A DNA stretch of 64,000 nt from Photorhabdus caribbeanensis (lineage in GTDB: Bacteria > Pseudomonadota > Gammaproteobacteria > Enterobacterales > Enterobacteriaceae): assembly GCF_018448885.1 (NCBI RefSeq), contig NZ_RCWB01000001.1, positions 310,001-374,000 of the forward strand, written 5' to 3'. This document shows positions 37,133 to 46,014 of the stretch, piece by piece. Positions within the stretch are counted from its first letter, which is position 1; the number at the start of each line of letters is the position of its first letter. The position numbers and the translations under genes were made by a program. Under the pieces are notes generated by a model. That model had not been told where the DNA came from. It did no database searches and saw nothing but the letters and a program-made list of their open reading frames with translations.

Positions 37133-38347
37133 ATGACTTCATTCTCTGGACGAGCATCGCCTTATTCCGAGGCATTACGTTCCTCATCATTCCGGAAATT
37201 GCTCATTGGTCAAGGCTTGTCAATGATTGGTGATGCAGTCTGTTTAGCTGCCCTTCCTGTCGCGTTGATTCATGCCAAACTTAGTGGGGAGGTTTTTGGC
37301 GTCATCATGGCTGCGGTAGGATTAGGGACGGTCATTGGGGCTGTTGCTGGAGGTCTGTTAGCAGACAGAAAGTCACCAAAACACATTCTCATTGCGACAG
37401 ATACTGCCAGAGGGTTAGCGCAAGTTGCTGCAACTATGTTACTTATGTTAAACGCCCCATGGTGGGGATTAGTACTTGCCTATTTAATATTTGGTATTGG
37501 CATTGGCGTCTCTCGCCCATGTGCTCAAGTTCTGCTTGTAAACTTGCTACCCAAGCAAGCCTTAGTGGCAGGAAATGGAGCCATGAATTTTATAGATAAC
37601 TTTGTGGCAGTAGTCTTTCCTGCCACAGTAGGAGTTATGATCATATTGTGGGAACCAGCATGGGGAATACTGGTTGATGGTATTACGTTTTTCGCAGCAG
37701 CTCTTTTTACTGCCCTGATACCCGATATAGGGGTTCGTGGTTCTGATGATAAATTCTCTATACGTGAGGTATTGAACGGTATCACAGTTATTACTGGTAA
37801 CTCTGTATTGCTACTCGGATTTATCGCGACATTGATCCTGAATGTCTTGTGTTTCCCTATTTTCTTAGTCATCGCTCCATACACAATCAGTGATCGATTC
37901 AGCGATACAATGTGGGGGTTTTGTCTGGCAGCTTCGGGAGCTGGTGCATGTATTGGATCTGTTATAACAGTACTTACTGCTGGGCACCAACGTCTAATAA
38001 GACTTGCCGTGATCTGTGGTTTATTTCTCTGTAGTGCAATGTTTTTATTGGGTATAGGGGGCTTCTCTTGGATGGTCATTCTGGGGGCAATGTTTGTTGG
38101 GATTGTTGAAGCATCCTGGCTTACTGGTTGGGCCACTGCTATGCAAACTCTCTCTCCGGAAAAAGACCTTGGAAAAGTTGTAGCAGTAGATACTTTTGTT
38201 ACCAGTGGTGCACACCCATTCATTTATCTTGGTGCAGGAATCATCGGTGCAACAGTGGGATATTCTGAAACACTAACATTGACTGCAATTGTCAGTGCTA
38301 TTGGAATCATTGCCATCGCATTTGCTGCGATCATTCGCAAAATATGA
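37133..38347 (+). CDS. MFS efflux transporter (macrolide-efflux/MefA-like type)
   Basis: 404 residues from the ATG at 37133, chosen for its GGAG ribosome site; an upstream in-frame start at 37091 has none. Twelve hydrophobic segments, an N-terminal FRKLLIGQGLSMIGDAVCLAALPVAL and the loop GGLLADRKSPKHILIATD are typical of the MFS_3 group that contains Mef-type drug exporters. Followed 12 bp later by a small membrane protein, so the two form an operon. Substrate unknown; self-protection against a natural product is plausible in this genus. Confidence 0.8.
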   Translation: MTSFSGRASPYSEALRSSSFRKLLIGQGLSMIGDAVCLAALPVALIHAKLSGEVFGVIMAAVGLGTVIGAVAGGLLADRKSPKHILIATDTARGLAQVAATMLLMLNAPWWGLVLAYLIFGIGIGVSRPCAQVLLVNLLPKQALVAGNGAMNFIDNFVAVVFPATVGVMIILWEPAWGILVDGITFFAAALFTALIPDIGVRGSDDKFSIREVLNGITVITGNSVLLLGFIATLILNVLCFPIFLVIAPYTISDRFSDTMWGFCLAASGAGACIGSVITVLTAGHQRLIRLAVICGLFLCSAMFLLGIGGFSWMVILGAMFVGIVEASWLTGWATAMQTLSPEKDLGKVVAVDTFVTSGAHPFIYLGAGIIGATVGYSETLTLTAIVSAIGIIAIAFAAIIRKI

Positions 38348-38359
38348 AAGGAGAATAAC

Positions 38360-38878
38360 ATGTCACTGACCACCATTATTAAAGATACCCCAATATGGGT
38401 CTGGATTCTTTTTGCTTTTCTCATCAGGCGCGGGATCAGTGCCTTGTATGATCGTGAAATGCGAATTGATCGTCTTTTTTTACTACCAATAGTATTCCTG
38501 GTCTGGGGAATATATAACGTCATTTATGAAACAACATTCTCAGAGTTAGCCTTGATAGCGATGATAGCAGGTTTACTTGCCGGGATTGTAATGGGATGGG
38601 GTTTGTGGCGTTCTCAACCAAGGTTACGCGAAAAAGCAGACAGTGATTTAATCATCCGTCCTGGTACTTCGTTAACGCTGACGCTGATTGTTATCACATT
38701 TATCGTTAAGTTTATTATTACGACTATGTTAAGTATTCACCCTGCGTTGTTGCATTCGTTACATTTCAATCTGTTTTTTGGCTTTAGCAATGGTGTGCTT
38801 GACGGTATTTTCTGGGGAGGAACGCTAAATCTTTTTATTCCTTGGTACAGAAATAGGACCAAGAGTGTCTACAAATAG
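38360..38878 (+). CDS. Small integral membrane protein co-transcribed with the MFS pump
   Basis: 172 residues with about five hydrophobic helices (WVWILFAFLIRRGISAL, LALIAMIAGLLAGIVMGW, LTLTLIVITFIVKFIITTML). Reminiscent of CcdC/DUF6622-like membrane proteins, but I cannot assign a family firmly. An AAAGGAG ribosome site precedes it. Accessory to the transporter or independent; unknown. Confidence 0.7.
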   Translation: MSLTTIIKDTPIWVWILFAFLIRRGISALYDREMRIDRLFLLPIVFLVWGIYNVIYETTFSELALIAMIAGLLAGIVMGWGLWRSQPRLREKADSDLIIRPGTSLTLTLIVITFIVKFIITTMLSIHPALLHSLHFNLFFGFSNGVLDGIFWGGTLNLFIPWYRNRTKSVYK

Positions 38879-39009
38879 TGTTTATGAAACTCTAATACTC
38901 TCTGTTCTCCCCAGCCATGCTGTATACCTGATGAATTATTAATAGAAATAAAGAAGCGTTTGCTGAGGGTCCTATTTACTTACAGAATAATCTTACTACG
39001 TGAAACTGC

Positions 39010-39040
39010 ATATTATAATTAACGGGCCAATCGGCCCGTT
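39010..39040 (-). terminator. srmB terminator
   Basis: AACGGGCC / GGCCCGTT hairpin just after the srmB stop, with an AATTATAAT tail on the minus strand. Confidence 0.8.
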
Positions 39041-39047
39041 TAAAGAT

Positions 39048-40385
39048 TTACTCATTGTTATTGGTTGGCGCTTCCGATTTTGGATTACCGGAAGGTTTAC
39101 GGCGTTTACCGATATTTTTGCTATCCCGATGACGTATTTTGGCTTTTTTCTTCGATTCTTCCGCTTTCTTTTTCTCTTTGCGTTTAGCCAATACTTTTTT
39201 CGATGGCTTATTGCGAGCTTTGTCACTTGGTGCTTTGGTTGTTGGGCGAAGTTCATCAACCAGCCGCGATTTTAGTGGTTCATTCAGATAGCGACTGATT
39301 TTGCCTAATAAAGGATAATCATGTGCTTCCACTAAGGTAATTGCAGTACCTTTGCGACCTGCACGAGCTGTTCGGCCGATGCGGTGTAGATAAACATCGG
39401 CGGTGCGCGGTAAATCGAAGTTGAATACATGACTGATATCATCAATATCCAATCCACGGGCAGCAACGTCTGTTGCAACCAGAACAGTGATGCTGCCATC
39501 ATTCAGGAGCTTAACTGCTTCCGTCCTTTTCGCCTGTACCATTTCCCCTTCAAGGAACCGGGCTTTAATGCCGGCTTGATGCAATTCACTTACAAGTTCG
39601 TGTACACGTTCACGTTTGCGAACAAAAATAATGGATTTAGTGACATCAGGTTGTTTCAGTAAATGGCAGAGCAGGGCTGTTTTGTGTACCAAATTATCTG
39701 CACGGTAGTAAAATTGCTGGATTTTTTTACGTTCACGACGTGATGGTTCCGCATCAATCTCAACTGGATCTTCCAGTAAACGTTCAGCAAAATCACGAAT
39801 GGCTTCCCCTTCCAGAGTAGCAGAGAATAGCATGGTCTGTTTGCGCCAACGGGTTTCACCCGCTATGGTTTCAATATCGTTGGCAAAACCCATATCCAGC
39901 ATACGATCGGCTTCATCAAGGATCAGTGTTTCAACTGCCCGGCAATCAAAGTTTTCTTCCTTGATATATTGCAGCAGACGGCCTGTAGTGGCGACGACAA
40001 TATCTTGATTCTCGCTGAAAATTTCTGCGTGATTCATATAGGCTACGCCGCCAGTAATGGTAGCGATATCCAGATTGGTATGCGCAGCGAATTCTTTTGC
40101 CTGATCTGCCACTTGCATGGCTAGCTCTCGGGTGGGTGTCAGAATCAGAATGCGTGGTGGTCCAGATTTTTTGCGTGGAAAATCCAATAAATGTTGCATA
40201 GCTGGCAGCAGGTAAGCCGCGGTTTTACCGGTACCGGTAGGCGCTGATCCTAATACATCACGCCCGTCCATTGCTGCTGGAATAGCCGCAGCCTGAATGG
40301 CTGTTGGGCGGGAGTAACCTTTATCATTTAGGGCGTCAAGCAGGCGTTCATCAAGCTCAAGTTCAGAAAAGTTTGTTGCAGTCAT
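39048..40385 (-). CDS. srmB: DEAD-box RNA helicase SrmB
   Basis: 445 residues. DEAD-box motifs in order: Q-motif region, APTGTGKT (motif I), PTRELA (Ia), DEADRMLDMGF (II), SAT (III), HRIGRTARAG (VI). The C-terminal 70 residues are very Lys/Arg-rich (KEKKKAEESKKKAKIRHRDS), as in SrmB. It acts early in 50S ribosome subunit assembly. Opposite strand to trmN, divergent, as in E. coli. Confidence 0.96.
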   Translation of the reverse strand: MTATNFSELELDERLLDALNDKGYSRPTAIQAAAIPAAMDGRDVLGSAPTGTGKTAAYLLPAMQHLLDFPRKKSGPPRILILTPTRELAMQVADQAKEFAAHTNLDIATITGGVAYMNHAEIFSENQDIVVATTGRLLQYIKEENFDCRAVETLILDEADRMLDMGFANDIETIAGETRWRKQTMLFSATLEGEAIRDFAERLLEDPVEIDAEPSRRERKKIQQFYYRADNLVHKTALLCHLLKQPDVTKSIIFVRKRERVHELVSELHQAGIKARFLEGEMVQAKRTEAVKLLNDGSITVLVATDVAARGLDIDDISHVFNFDLPRTADVYLHRIGRTARAGRKGTAITLVEAHDYPLLGKISRYLNEPLKSRLVDELRPTTKAPSDKARNKPSKKVLAKRKEKKKAEESKKKAKIRHRDSKNIGKRRKPSGNPKSEAPTNNNE

Positions 40386-40539
40386 TATATACCTCTGTTT
40401 AGGCCGCCGATTATAAACAGGTTGGGCGTATTGTTCATCTATTAAAGCGGTCAGTTAAGAGTAGATAGCTTTTATCGAAACATAATAACCCTTATCCTAT
40501 GGCGAAATTTATTGAGCTAAATAGATATAGGTTATTAAT

Positions 40540-41274
40540 TTGAAACAGAAACGACCTTTACGCCGGGATGGATTTACTTTCAAGCGATTTTTTGTTGGTC
40601 ATGATCGGTGTGCGATGAAAGTCGGGACTGATGGCGTTTTATTGGGAGCATGGGCTCCGGTGAGTGATAAAAAAACGATTTTAGATATTGGCTGTGGCAG
40701 TGGACTCATTGCGTTGATGCTAGCACAGCGTGCGGATGAAAATACTAAAATTGATGCAGTGGAACTGGATACAGAAGCCGCATTGCAGGCGCAAGATAAT
40801 GTAGAACAATCTCCTTGGCGGAAAAGAATAGATGTTTATCAGCAGGATATTGGTGATTTTGCTGAACAGTATTCGCAATGTTATGACTTAATTGTCAGTA
40901 ATCCCCCCTATTTTCAACCGGCTGTTGCTTGTCGAAATGAGGCAAGGGAACAGGCTCGTTATACGGGGTCACTGACTCACCAGCGATTATTACAATATGC
41001 AGAGAAGTTGATTACAACGGATGGTCTGTTTTGTGTGGTACTGCCATATGCCATTGGTGAGGAATTTGAAACAATGGCATGTCGTTTGGGTTGGTTTTCC
41101 CATCATCGGGTCAATATTCGCGACAGGCAAAGCAAACCATTGCATCGGATATTATTGGCATTTTCCCGTAAGGAAAAAACCGGCTTAATTAGTGAATTGA
41201 CTATTCGTCAGCCAGACGGTACATATACGCAAGAATTTCAGCAATTGGTGACGGATTTCTATCTCTATTATTGA
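40540..41274 (+). CDS. trmN: tRNA1(Val) adenine-37 N6-methyltransferase
   Basis: 244 residues; start TTG at 40540, giving KQKRPLRRDGFTFKRFFVGH. SAM-binding ILDIGCGSGLIALML (about 47-61) and catalytic NPPY (VSNPPYF, about 125) define an N6-adenine methyltransferase. E. coli YfiC modifies A37 in tRNA1(Val). Location between srmB and nadB is conserved. Confidence 0.93.
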   Translation: MKQKRPLRRDGFTFKRFFVGHDRCAMKVGTDGVLLGAWAPVSDKKTILDIGCGSGLIALMLAQRADENTKIDAVELDTEAALQAQDNVEQSPWRKRIDVYQQDIGDFAEQYSQCYDLIVSNPPYFQPAVACRNEAREQARYTGSLTHQRLLQYAEKLITTDGLFCVVLPYAIGEEFETMACRLGWFSHHRVNIRDRQSKPLHRILLAFSRKEKTGLISELTIRQPDGTYTQEFQQLVTDFYLYY

Positions 41275-41280
41275 ATTATT

Positions 41281-41306
41281 GACAAAACCACGCCGGAGCG
41301 TGGTCA
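41281..41306. terminator. Terminator between trmN and nadB
   Basis: ACCACGC / GCGTGGT hairpin with CGGA loop. The T-run is on the nadB (minus) side. Confidence 0.8.
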
Positions 41307-41329
41307 TGCAGAGGTTTTGCCAGCAAAAA

Positions 41330-42934
41330 TCAGGGGATCAAAATCGTTGGTTTTGATTCTGGCAGTAAATCGGGATAATCCAGTGTGAAATGCAGACCTC
41401 GGCTCTCCTTCCTGTCTAACGCACAACGCACGATTAATTCAGCGACTTGCACCAGATTTCGTAATTCCAGCAGATTGTTAGAAATCCTGAAATTGGAATA
41501 ATAATCGTGAATTTCCTGTTGCAACATATTAATACGGCGCAGTGCTCGTTCCAGGCGTTTGGTTGTACGCACAATGCCGACGTAATCCCACATAAATAAG
41601 CGTAATTCGTGCCAGTTGTGCTGAATGACGACCTGTTCATCTGAATTGTCAACCCGGCTCTCATCCCAGAAGGGGAGTGGTGGTACTTCTGCTATTGTTT
41701 CAATCTGTTGTTGGATATCTTCTGCGGCAGACCAGCCGTACACCAGACACTCCAGCAGAGAGTTAGATGCCATACGGTTTGCACCATGCAGACCTGTATA
41801 GCTGACTTCACCGATAGCATATAAATTGTGGAGGTCTGTGTGTCCCTGATGATCGACAACAATACCACCGCAGGTGTAATGGGCGGCAGGAACGATTGGG
41901 ATCGGTTCTTTTGTTAGATCAAAGCCCAGTGTCAGCAGTTTTTCATAAATCATAGGAAAATGGTGGATAATGAAATCCGCTGGTTTGTGGCTGATATCCA
42001 GAAACATGCAGTCAGCACCAAGGCGTTTCATTTCATGGTCAATCGCCCGTGCTACGATATCGCGAGGGGCTAATTCAGCACGTTCATCAAAATCAAGCAT
42101 AAAGCGGCTGCCATCTGGTCGTTTCAGATATGCCCCTTCACCTCGCAAGGCTTCTGTCAACAGGAAATTGCGTGCCTGTGGATGGAAAAGGCAAGTCGGG
42201 TGAAACTGGTTAAATTCGAGATTGGCGATGCGGCAACCCGCGCGCCATGCCATTGCAATGCCATCGCCGGATGAGATATCGGGATTGGTCGTATATTGAT
42301 AGACTTTAGCTGCGCCGCCTGTCGCTAATACCACGACTTTGGCGCGATAAGTTTCCACCTGTTCTTGCTGACGGTTCCAGATATAAGCGCCGACGACTCG
42401 GTTTTCACCATCTAACCGGGCTTTATTGGAAGTAATTAAGTCAACCGCGTTGTAGCGCTCTTTCACCGTAATATTCGGATGAGACATCGCTTTATCAACC
42501 AGTGTCGTTTCTACCTCTTTGCCGGTTGTATCAGCATGATGCAGAATACGACGATGGCTGTGACCACCTTCACGGGTCAGATGATATTGTTTTTCTCCCT
42601 CTTCGCTGGTTTCTGTATCAAACATAACCCCTTGATCAATCAACCATTGTACGCAATGACGGGCATTGCTGGTGATAAACTCAACAGCGCTTTTATCGCA
42701 AAGCCCAGATCCGGCGATAAGGGTATCTTCAACATGAGATGCGATACTGTCTGTTTTATCAAATACAGCGGCGATACCGCCCTGAGCATAATAGGATGCA
42801 CCTTCGCTGAGAATACTCTTACTTAATACAGTGACTTTATATTGTGAGGCCAGCCGTAAAGCCAGAGACAGGCCAGCGACACCGCTGCCGATAATAAGTA
42901 CATCGCTGTAATGTTGTGAGAATAATGATTGCAT
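41330..42934 (-). CDS. nadB: L-aspartate oxidase
   Basis: 534 residues from the ATG at 42934, matching the family start (12 fewer than the longest frame). FAD-binding [28 protein letters not shown], and the active-site region [19 protein letters not shown] are intact. First step of NAD synthesis: aspartate to iminoaspartate, passed to NadA. It diverges from rpoE across 200 bp. Confidence 0.97.
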   Translation of the reverse strand: MQSLFSQHYSDVLIIGSGVAGLSLALRLASQYKVTVLSKSILSEGASYYAQGGIAAVFDKTDSIASHVEDTLIAGSGLCDKSAVEFITSNARHCVQWLIDQGVMFDTETSEEGEKQYHLTREGGHSHRRILHHADTTGKEVETTLVDKAMSHPNITVKERYNAVDLITSNKARLDGENRVVGAYIWNRQQEQVETYRAKVVVLATGGAAKVYQYTTNPDISSGDGIAMAWRAGCRIANLEFNQFHPTCLFHPQARNFLLTEALRGEGAYLKRPDGSRFMLDFDERAELAPRDIVARAIDHEMKRLGADCMFLDISHKPADFIIHHFPMIYEKLLTLGFDLTKEPIPIVPAAHYTCGGIVVDHQGHTDLHNLYAIGEVSYTGLHGANRMASNSLLECLVYGWSAAEDIQQQIETIAEVPPLPFWDESRVDNSDEQVVIQHNWHELRLFMWDYVGIVRTTKRLERALRRINMLQQEIHDYYSNFRISNNLLELRNLVQVAELIVRCALDRKESRGLHFTLDYPDLLPESKPTILIP

Positions 42935-43026
42935 AATTGATGATGTATGAAGAAGATGGGTAAAAATCATGTTAGCCTATCAGATATGAGAAAGGCGATG
43001 ATTGCAACAAAATGATGGCAGAAATT

Positions 43027-43054
43027 GAACTTCGCAGAATTTTATTACTTAAAG
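43027..43054 (+). promoter_or_regulatory. Possible sigma-E-type promoter of rpoE
   Basis: GAACTT followed 16 bp later by TTAAA resembles the RpoE consensus (GGAACTT, about 16 bp, TCTAA or TCAAA), as expected for autoregulation, but the -10 match is weak. Confidence 0.35.
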
Positions 43055-43080
43055 CCATGCTTGCTTGGGAATAGGACATC

Positions 43081-43140
43081 ATGGTTAGTTCAGTAAATAT
43101 CAATGTGGAGCTTTGCTTCGGGAGATTTAACCTCGGATGA
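43081..43140 (+). CDS. rseD: rpoE leader ORF (rseD-like)
   Basis: A 19-codon frame (MVSSVNINVELCFGRFNLG) whose TGA stop overlaps the rpoE ATG as ATGA. E. coli has a leader ORF, rseD, translationally coupled to rpoE. Here the same frame continues upstream to an ATG at 43012 but is cut by TAG at 43072-43074. Three GGA motifs near the rpoE start would suit CsrA binding. Translation not proven. Confidence 0.45.
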   Translation: MVSSVNINVELCFGRFNLG

Positions 43141-43706
43141 GCGAGCAGTTAACGGATCAAATGCTGGTTGAGCGAGTGCAGAAAGGTGATCAAAAGGCGT
43201 TTAACCTACTGGTAGTCAGATATCAGCATAAAGTGGCGAGTCTTTTATCCCGCTATATTCCGCATGGTGATGTTCCTGACGTTGCTCAGGAAACATTTAT
43301 TAAAGCCTATCGGGCATTGGCTTCGTTTCGTGGCGATAGTGCTTTTTATACTTGGTTGTACCGTATCGCAGTAAATACTGCGAAGAATTATCTGACCTCT
43401 CAAGGGCGCCGTCCGCCGTCCAGTGATTTGGATGCCAGTGACGCAGAAAATTATGAAATTTCGAATGGATTGAAAGAAATTTCGAACCCTGAGAATTTAA
43501 TGTTGTCAGAAGAATTGAGGCAGGTGGTTTTCCGTACCATTGAATCTCTTCCCGAAGATTTGCGAATAGCAATAACGCTGAGGGAATTGGATGGGTTAAG
43601 CTATGAAGAAATAGCTACCATTATGAATTGTCCGGTAGGTACGGTTCGTTCCCGTATCTTCCGTGCAAGGGAAGCCATTGATGATAACATTCAACCACTG
43701 ATTTAA
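43137..43706 (+). CDS. rpoE: RNA polymerase sigma-E factor
   Basis: 189 residues, close to E. coli RpoE in every region: region 2 (VRYQHKVASLLSRYIPHGDV, FRGDSAFYTWLYRIAVNTAKN) and region 4 (LPEDLRIAITLRELDGLSYE, CPVGTVRSRIFRAREAID). It directs transcription of envelope-stress genes and is held by RseA. First gene of rpoE-rseA-rseB-rseC. Confidence 0.98.
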   Translation: MSEQLTDQMLVERVQKGDQKAFNLLVVRYQHKVASLLSRYIPHGDVPDVAQETFIKAYRALASFRGDSAFYTWLYRIAVNTAKNYLTSQGRRPPSSDLDASDAENYEISNGLKEISNPENLMLSEELRQVVFRTIESLPEDLRIAITLRELDGLSYEEIATIMNCPVGTVRSRIFRAREAIDDNIQPLI

Positions 43707-43745
43707 AATTAAAAATAGTGGAACAATACTGAAGGGTACTTTGGC

Positions 43746-44396
43746 ATGCAAAGAGAAAAACTTTCCGCATTGATGGATGGCGAAACTCTTGATAGTGAAG
43801 TCGTTAGTATTTTGTCTAAAGATTCTGTAATGCAGAAACGCTGGGAAAATTACCACTTGATCCGTGACACATTGCGCGGTGATGTGACAGAAGTATTGCA
43901 TCTGGATATTGCTAGTCAGGTTGCATTGGCGCTTGAAAAAGAGCCGGTTCATTCCATTGCTGGGGCTATTCCTGAATCTCAGCCTCAACCAGAGAGCTGG
44001 CAAAAAATGCCGTTCTGGCAGAAGTTGCGCCCTTGGGTGAGTCAAATGGTTCAAGTGAGTGTTGCAGCCTGTGTTTCGCTGGCAGTATTGGTTGGTGTGC
44101 AGCAGTACAACAGTCATAGTGCTGAGGATCTTGAATATCAATCTGATACGCCCGCATTTAATACTTTGCCAATGATGGGATCGGCTTCTCCGGTGAGTTT
44201 GGGAGTGCCTTCCGGTGATGATCTGTTTGGTAATGATCAGCGCATTCAAATGCAGGAGCGTAATAAACGTATTAACATCATGCTGCAACAATATGAACTC
44301 GATCGCCGTGTGCATTTTAAGCAAAATGACGAACGGGGAATTTCACCACAGGTTGCTATTCCGGTTCCCGGAACGCAATCTTTAGGAACACAATAG
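43746..44396 (+). CDS. rseA: Anti-sigma-E factor RseA
   Basis: 216 residues. The N-terminal sigma-binding domain (MQREKLSALMDGETLDSEVV) is cytoplasmic; one membrane helix lies around 100-118 (VQVSVAACVSLAVLVGV), then a periplasmic part that binds RseB and ends in a Gln-rich region. DegS and RseP cleave it on envelope stress. 39 bp after rpoE. Confidence 0.96.
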   Translation: MQREKLSALMDGETLDSEVVSILSKDSVMQKRWENYHLIRDTLRGDVTEVLHLDIASQVALALEKEPVHSIAGAIPESQPQPESWQKMPFWQKLRPWVSQMVQVSVAACVSLAVLVGVQQYNSHSAEDLEYQSDTPAFNTLPMMGSASPVSLGVPSGDDLFGNDQRIQMQERNKRINIMLQQYELDRRVHFKQNDERGISPQVAIPVPGTQSLGTQ

Positions 44397-44401
44397 CAGT
44401 A

Positions 44402-45358
44402 ATGAAACATATTTGGTTTTCCGTTTGTTTGCTGGCAGGTTGCCTGTTTGCTCCTTTACAAGCCTCGGCGCAGTTTAGCAGCGCTGAGGTTTTGTTACAG
44501 GAGATGAGAAATGCTACTCAGTCTCTGACTTACGAGCTTGCTTTTATCAATCTTAACCAACAGGCTATCGTCTCAGTTCGTTATCGCCACGCTGTTATAG
44601 ATGGTATTCCAATTGCTCAGATTATGCAGATGGATGGCTCTCGTCGGGAAGTTGTTCAGCGTGGTAATGAGATCAGTTATTTTGAGCCGGGATTGGATGC
44701 TTTCAGTCTTAGTGGTAATCATATTATTGATTATTTACCCTCCGTCATTTTTGCTGACTTCAATCAGTTGAAAAAGTATTACAATTTTATTGATGTTGGT
44801 CGTACCCATATCGGTGATAGGCCGTGTAGGGTTGTACGCATCACCTCCAAAGACGAAGTGCGTTATAATTATATTTTACTGATCGACGAAGAGACGCATT
44901 TACCATTACGTATTGATTTACTTGATCGTGATAGTGAGACGCTTGAGCAATTTAGGGTTGTTTCTTCCACCATCGGTGGGGGTATCAATGATGCAATGAG
45001 TGTGATTACTCGCTTGAATATGCCGCCAATGCTGGTCATTCCACCATCAGAAAAGGTCATATTCAATTGGAAAGTGGGTAAATTACCGGCTGGTTTCGTT
45101 GAGGTTTCGCGTAACCGTCGTAAATTATCAAATAGTGACTCACTTGAATCCATTATGTTCAGTGATGGCCTGTTTAGCTTTTCCGTGAATGTGGCTAATG
45201 TTAATAAGACCGGTAAGTTGGAATATCCTCTCCGTCGTGGGCCCCGAACGATTTATAGTGCGATACGTGGAGCAAATGAGGTGACAATTATTGGTGAGTT
45301 ACCATTGGCGACTGCCAAGCGTATCGCTGCTGGTATCGCATTTATAGGAGCTAATTGA
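44402..45358 (+). CDS. rseB: Sigma-E regulatory protein RseB
   Basis: 318 residues with a signal peptide (ASA at about residue 23) and the two-domain periplasmic LolA/LolB-like fold (SAEVLLQEMRNATQSLTYEL; C-terminal SVNVANVNKTGKLEYPLRRG). It shields RseA from DegS until lipid or LPS signals arrive. Its stop overlaps the rseC start (TGATG). Confidence 0.96.
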   Translation: MKHIWFSVCLLAGCLFAPLQASAQFSSAEVLLQEMRNATQSLTYELAFINLNQQAIVSVRYRHAVIDGIPIAQIMQMDGSRREVVQRGNEISYFEPGLDAFSLSGNHIIDYLPSVIFADFNQLKKYYNFIDVGRTHIGDRPCRVVRITSKDEVRYNYILLIDEETHLPLRIDLLDRDSETLEQFRVVSSTIGGGINDAMSVITRLNMPPMLVIPPSEKVIFNWKVGKLPAGFVEVSRNRRKLSNSDSLESIMFSDGLFSFSVNVANVNKTGKLEYPLRRGPRTIYSAIRGANEVTIIGELPLATAKRIAAGIAFIGAN

Positions 45359-45822
45359 TGGTCAAAGAGTGGGCAACAGTAATTCGCTGGCAACAGGGGC
45401 GGGCATTATTACGTTATGGTTCCTCTTCTGGTTGTGGCAGTTGTCAGGCGCGAGCGACGTGTGGCTCTTATTTACTCAATAAATTAGGGTCTGATGGCAT
45501 ACATCAGATTGAACTGGAGATTTTACAACCGTTGCAGCCGGGGCAAAAAGTGGAAGTTGGCATCCCCGAAGGGAGCTTGCTGCGTTCGGCGTTGCTGGTT
45601 TATCTGACTCCGCTTATTGGGTTATTCCTTGGTGGCGCACTTTTTCAGTTATGGATGACCAATCAATTGTGGGTGTTTTGTGGTGGCGTTTTAGGAGGCG
45701 CGTTAGGGTTCTTCTTTGCTCGCAGAATCGCCACTTACTGGGATAATCGGCAGGAATATCAACCTGTCGTTTTGCAAATTGGCTTGCCTCCTGATGCCAT
45801 TCACATTCAGCATCGGGAATAA
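45358..45822 (+). CDS. rseC: SoxR-reducing/sigma-E operon protein RseC
   Basis: 154 residues from the ATG at 45358. The N-terminal cysteine cluster CGSCQARATCGS and two membrane helices (LLVYLTPLIGLFLGGALFQL, LWVFCGGVLGGALGFFFARR) are the family marks. RseC proteins act in the inner membrane and have links to thiamine synthesis and SoxR reduction. Translationally coupled to rseB. Confidence 0.95.
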   Translation: MVKEWATVIRWQQGRALLRYGSSSGCGSCQARATCGSYLLNKLGSDGIHQIELEILQPLQPGQKVEVGIPEGSLLRSALLVYLTPLIGLFLGGALFQLWMTNQLWVFCGGVLGGALGFFFARRIATYWDNRQEYQPVVLQIGLPPDAIHIQHRE

Positions 45823-46014
45823 ATCTATTTTAATCATCCAAAACGTTTAACAACTCATACTTTAAAGCCGCAGGCATGACTAGGTTTTCGTAGATTTGGC
45901 ATGTAGAATACAGCCTTTCAGGCCGGTGGCCGACCTAATAAACCGTCGCTTTATGTCCCTCGTGTGTCCATTAGGCGAATGACTCAGAAATATCAAGGCA
46001 GAAAAATATTTATA

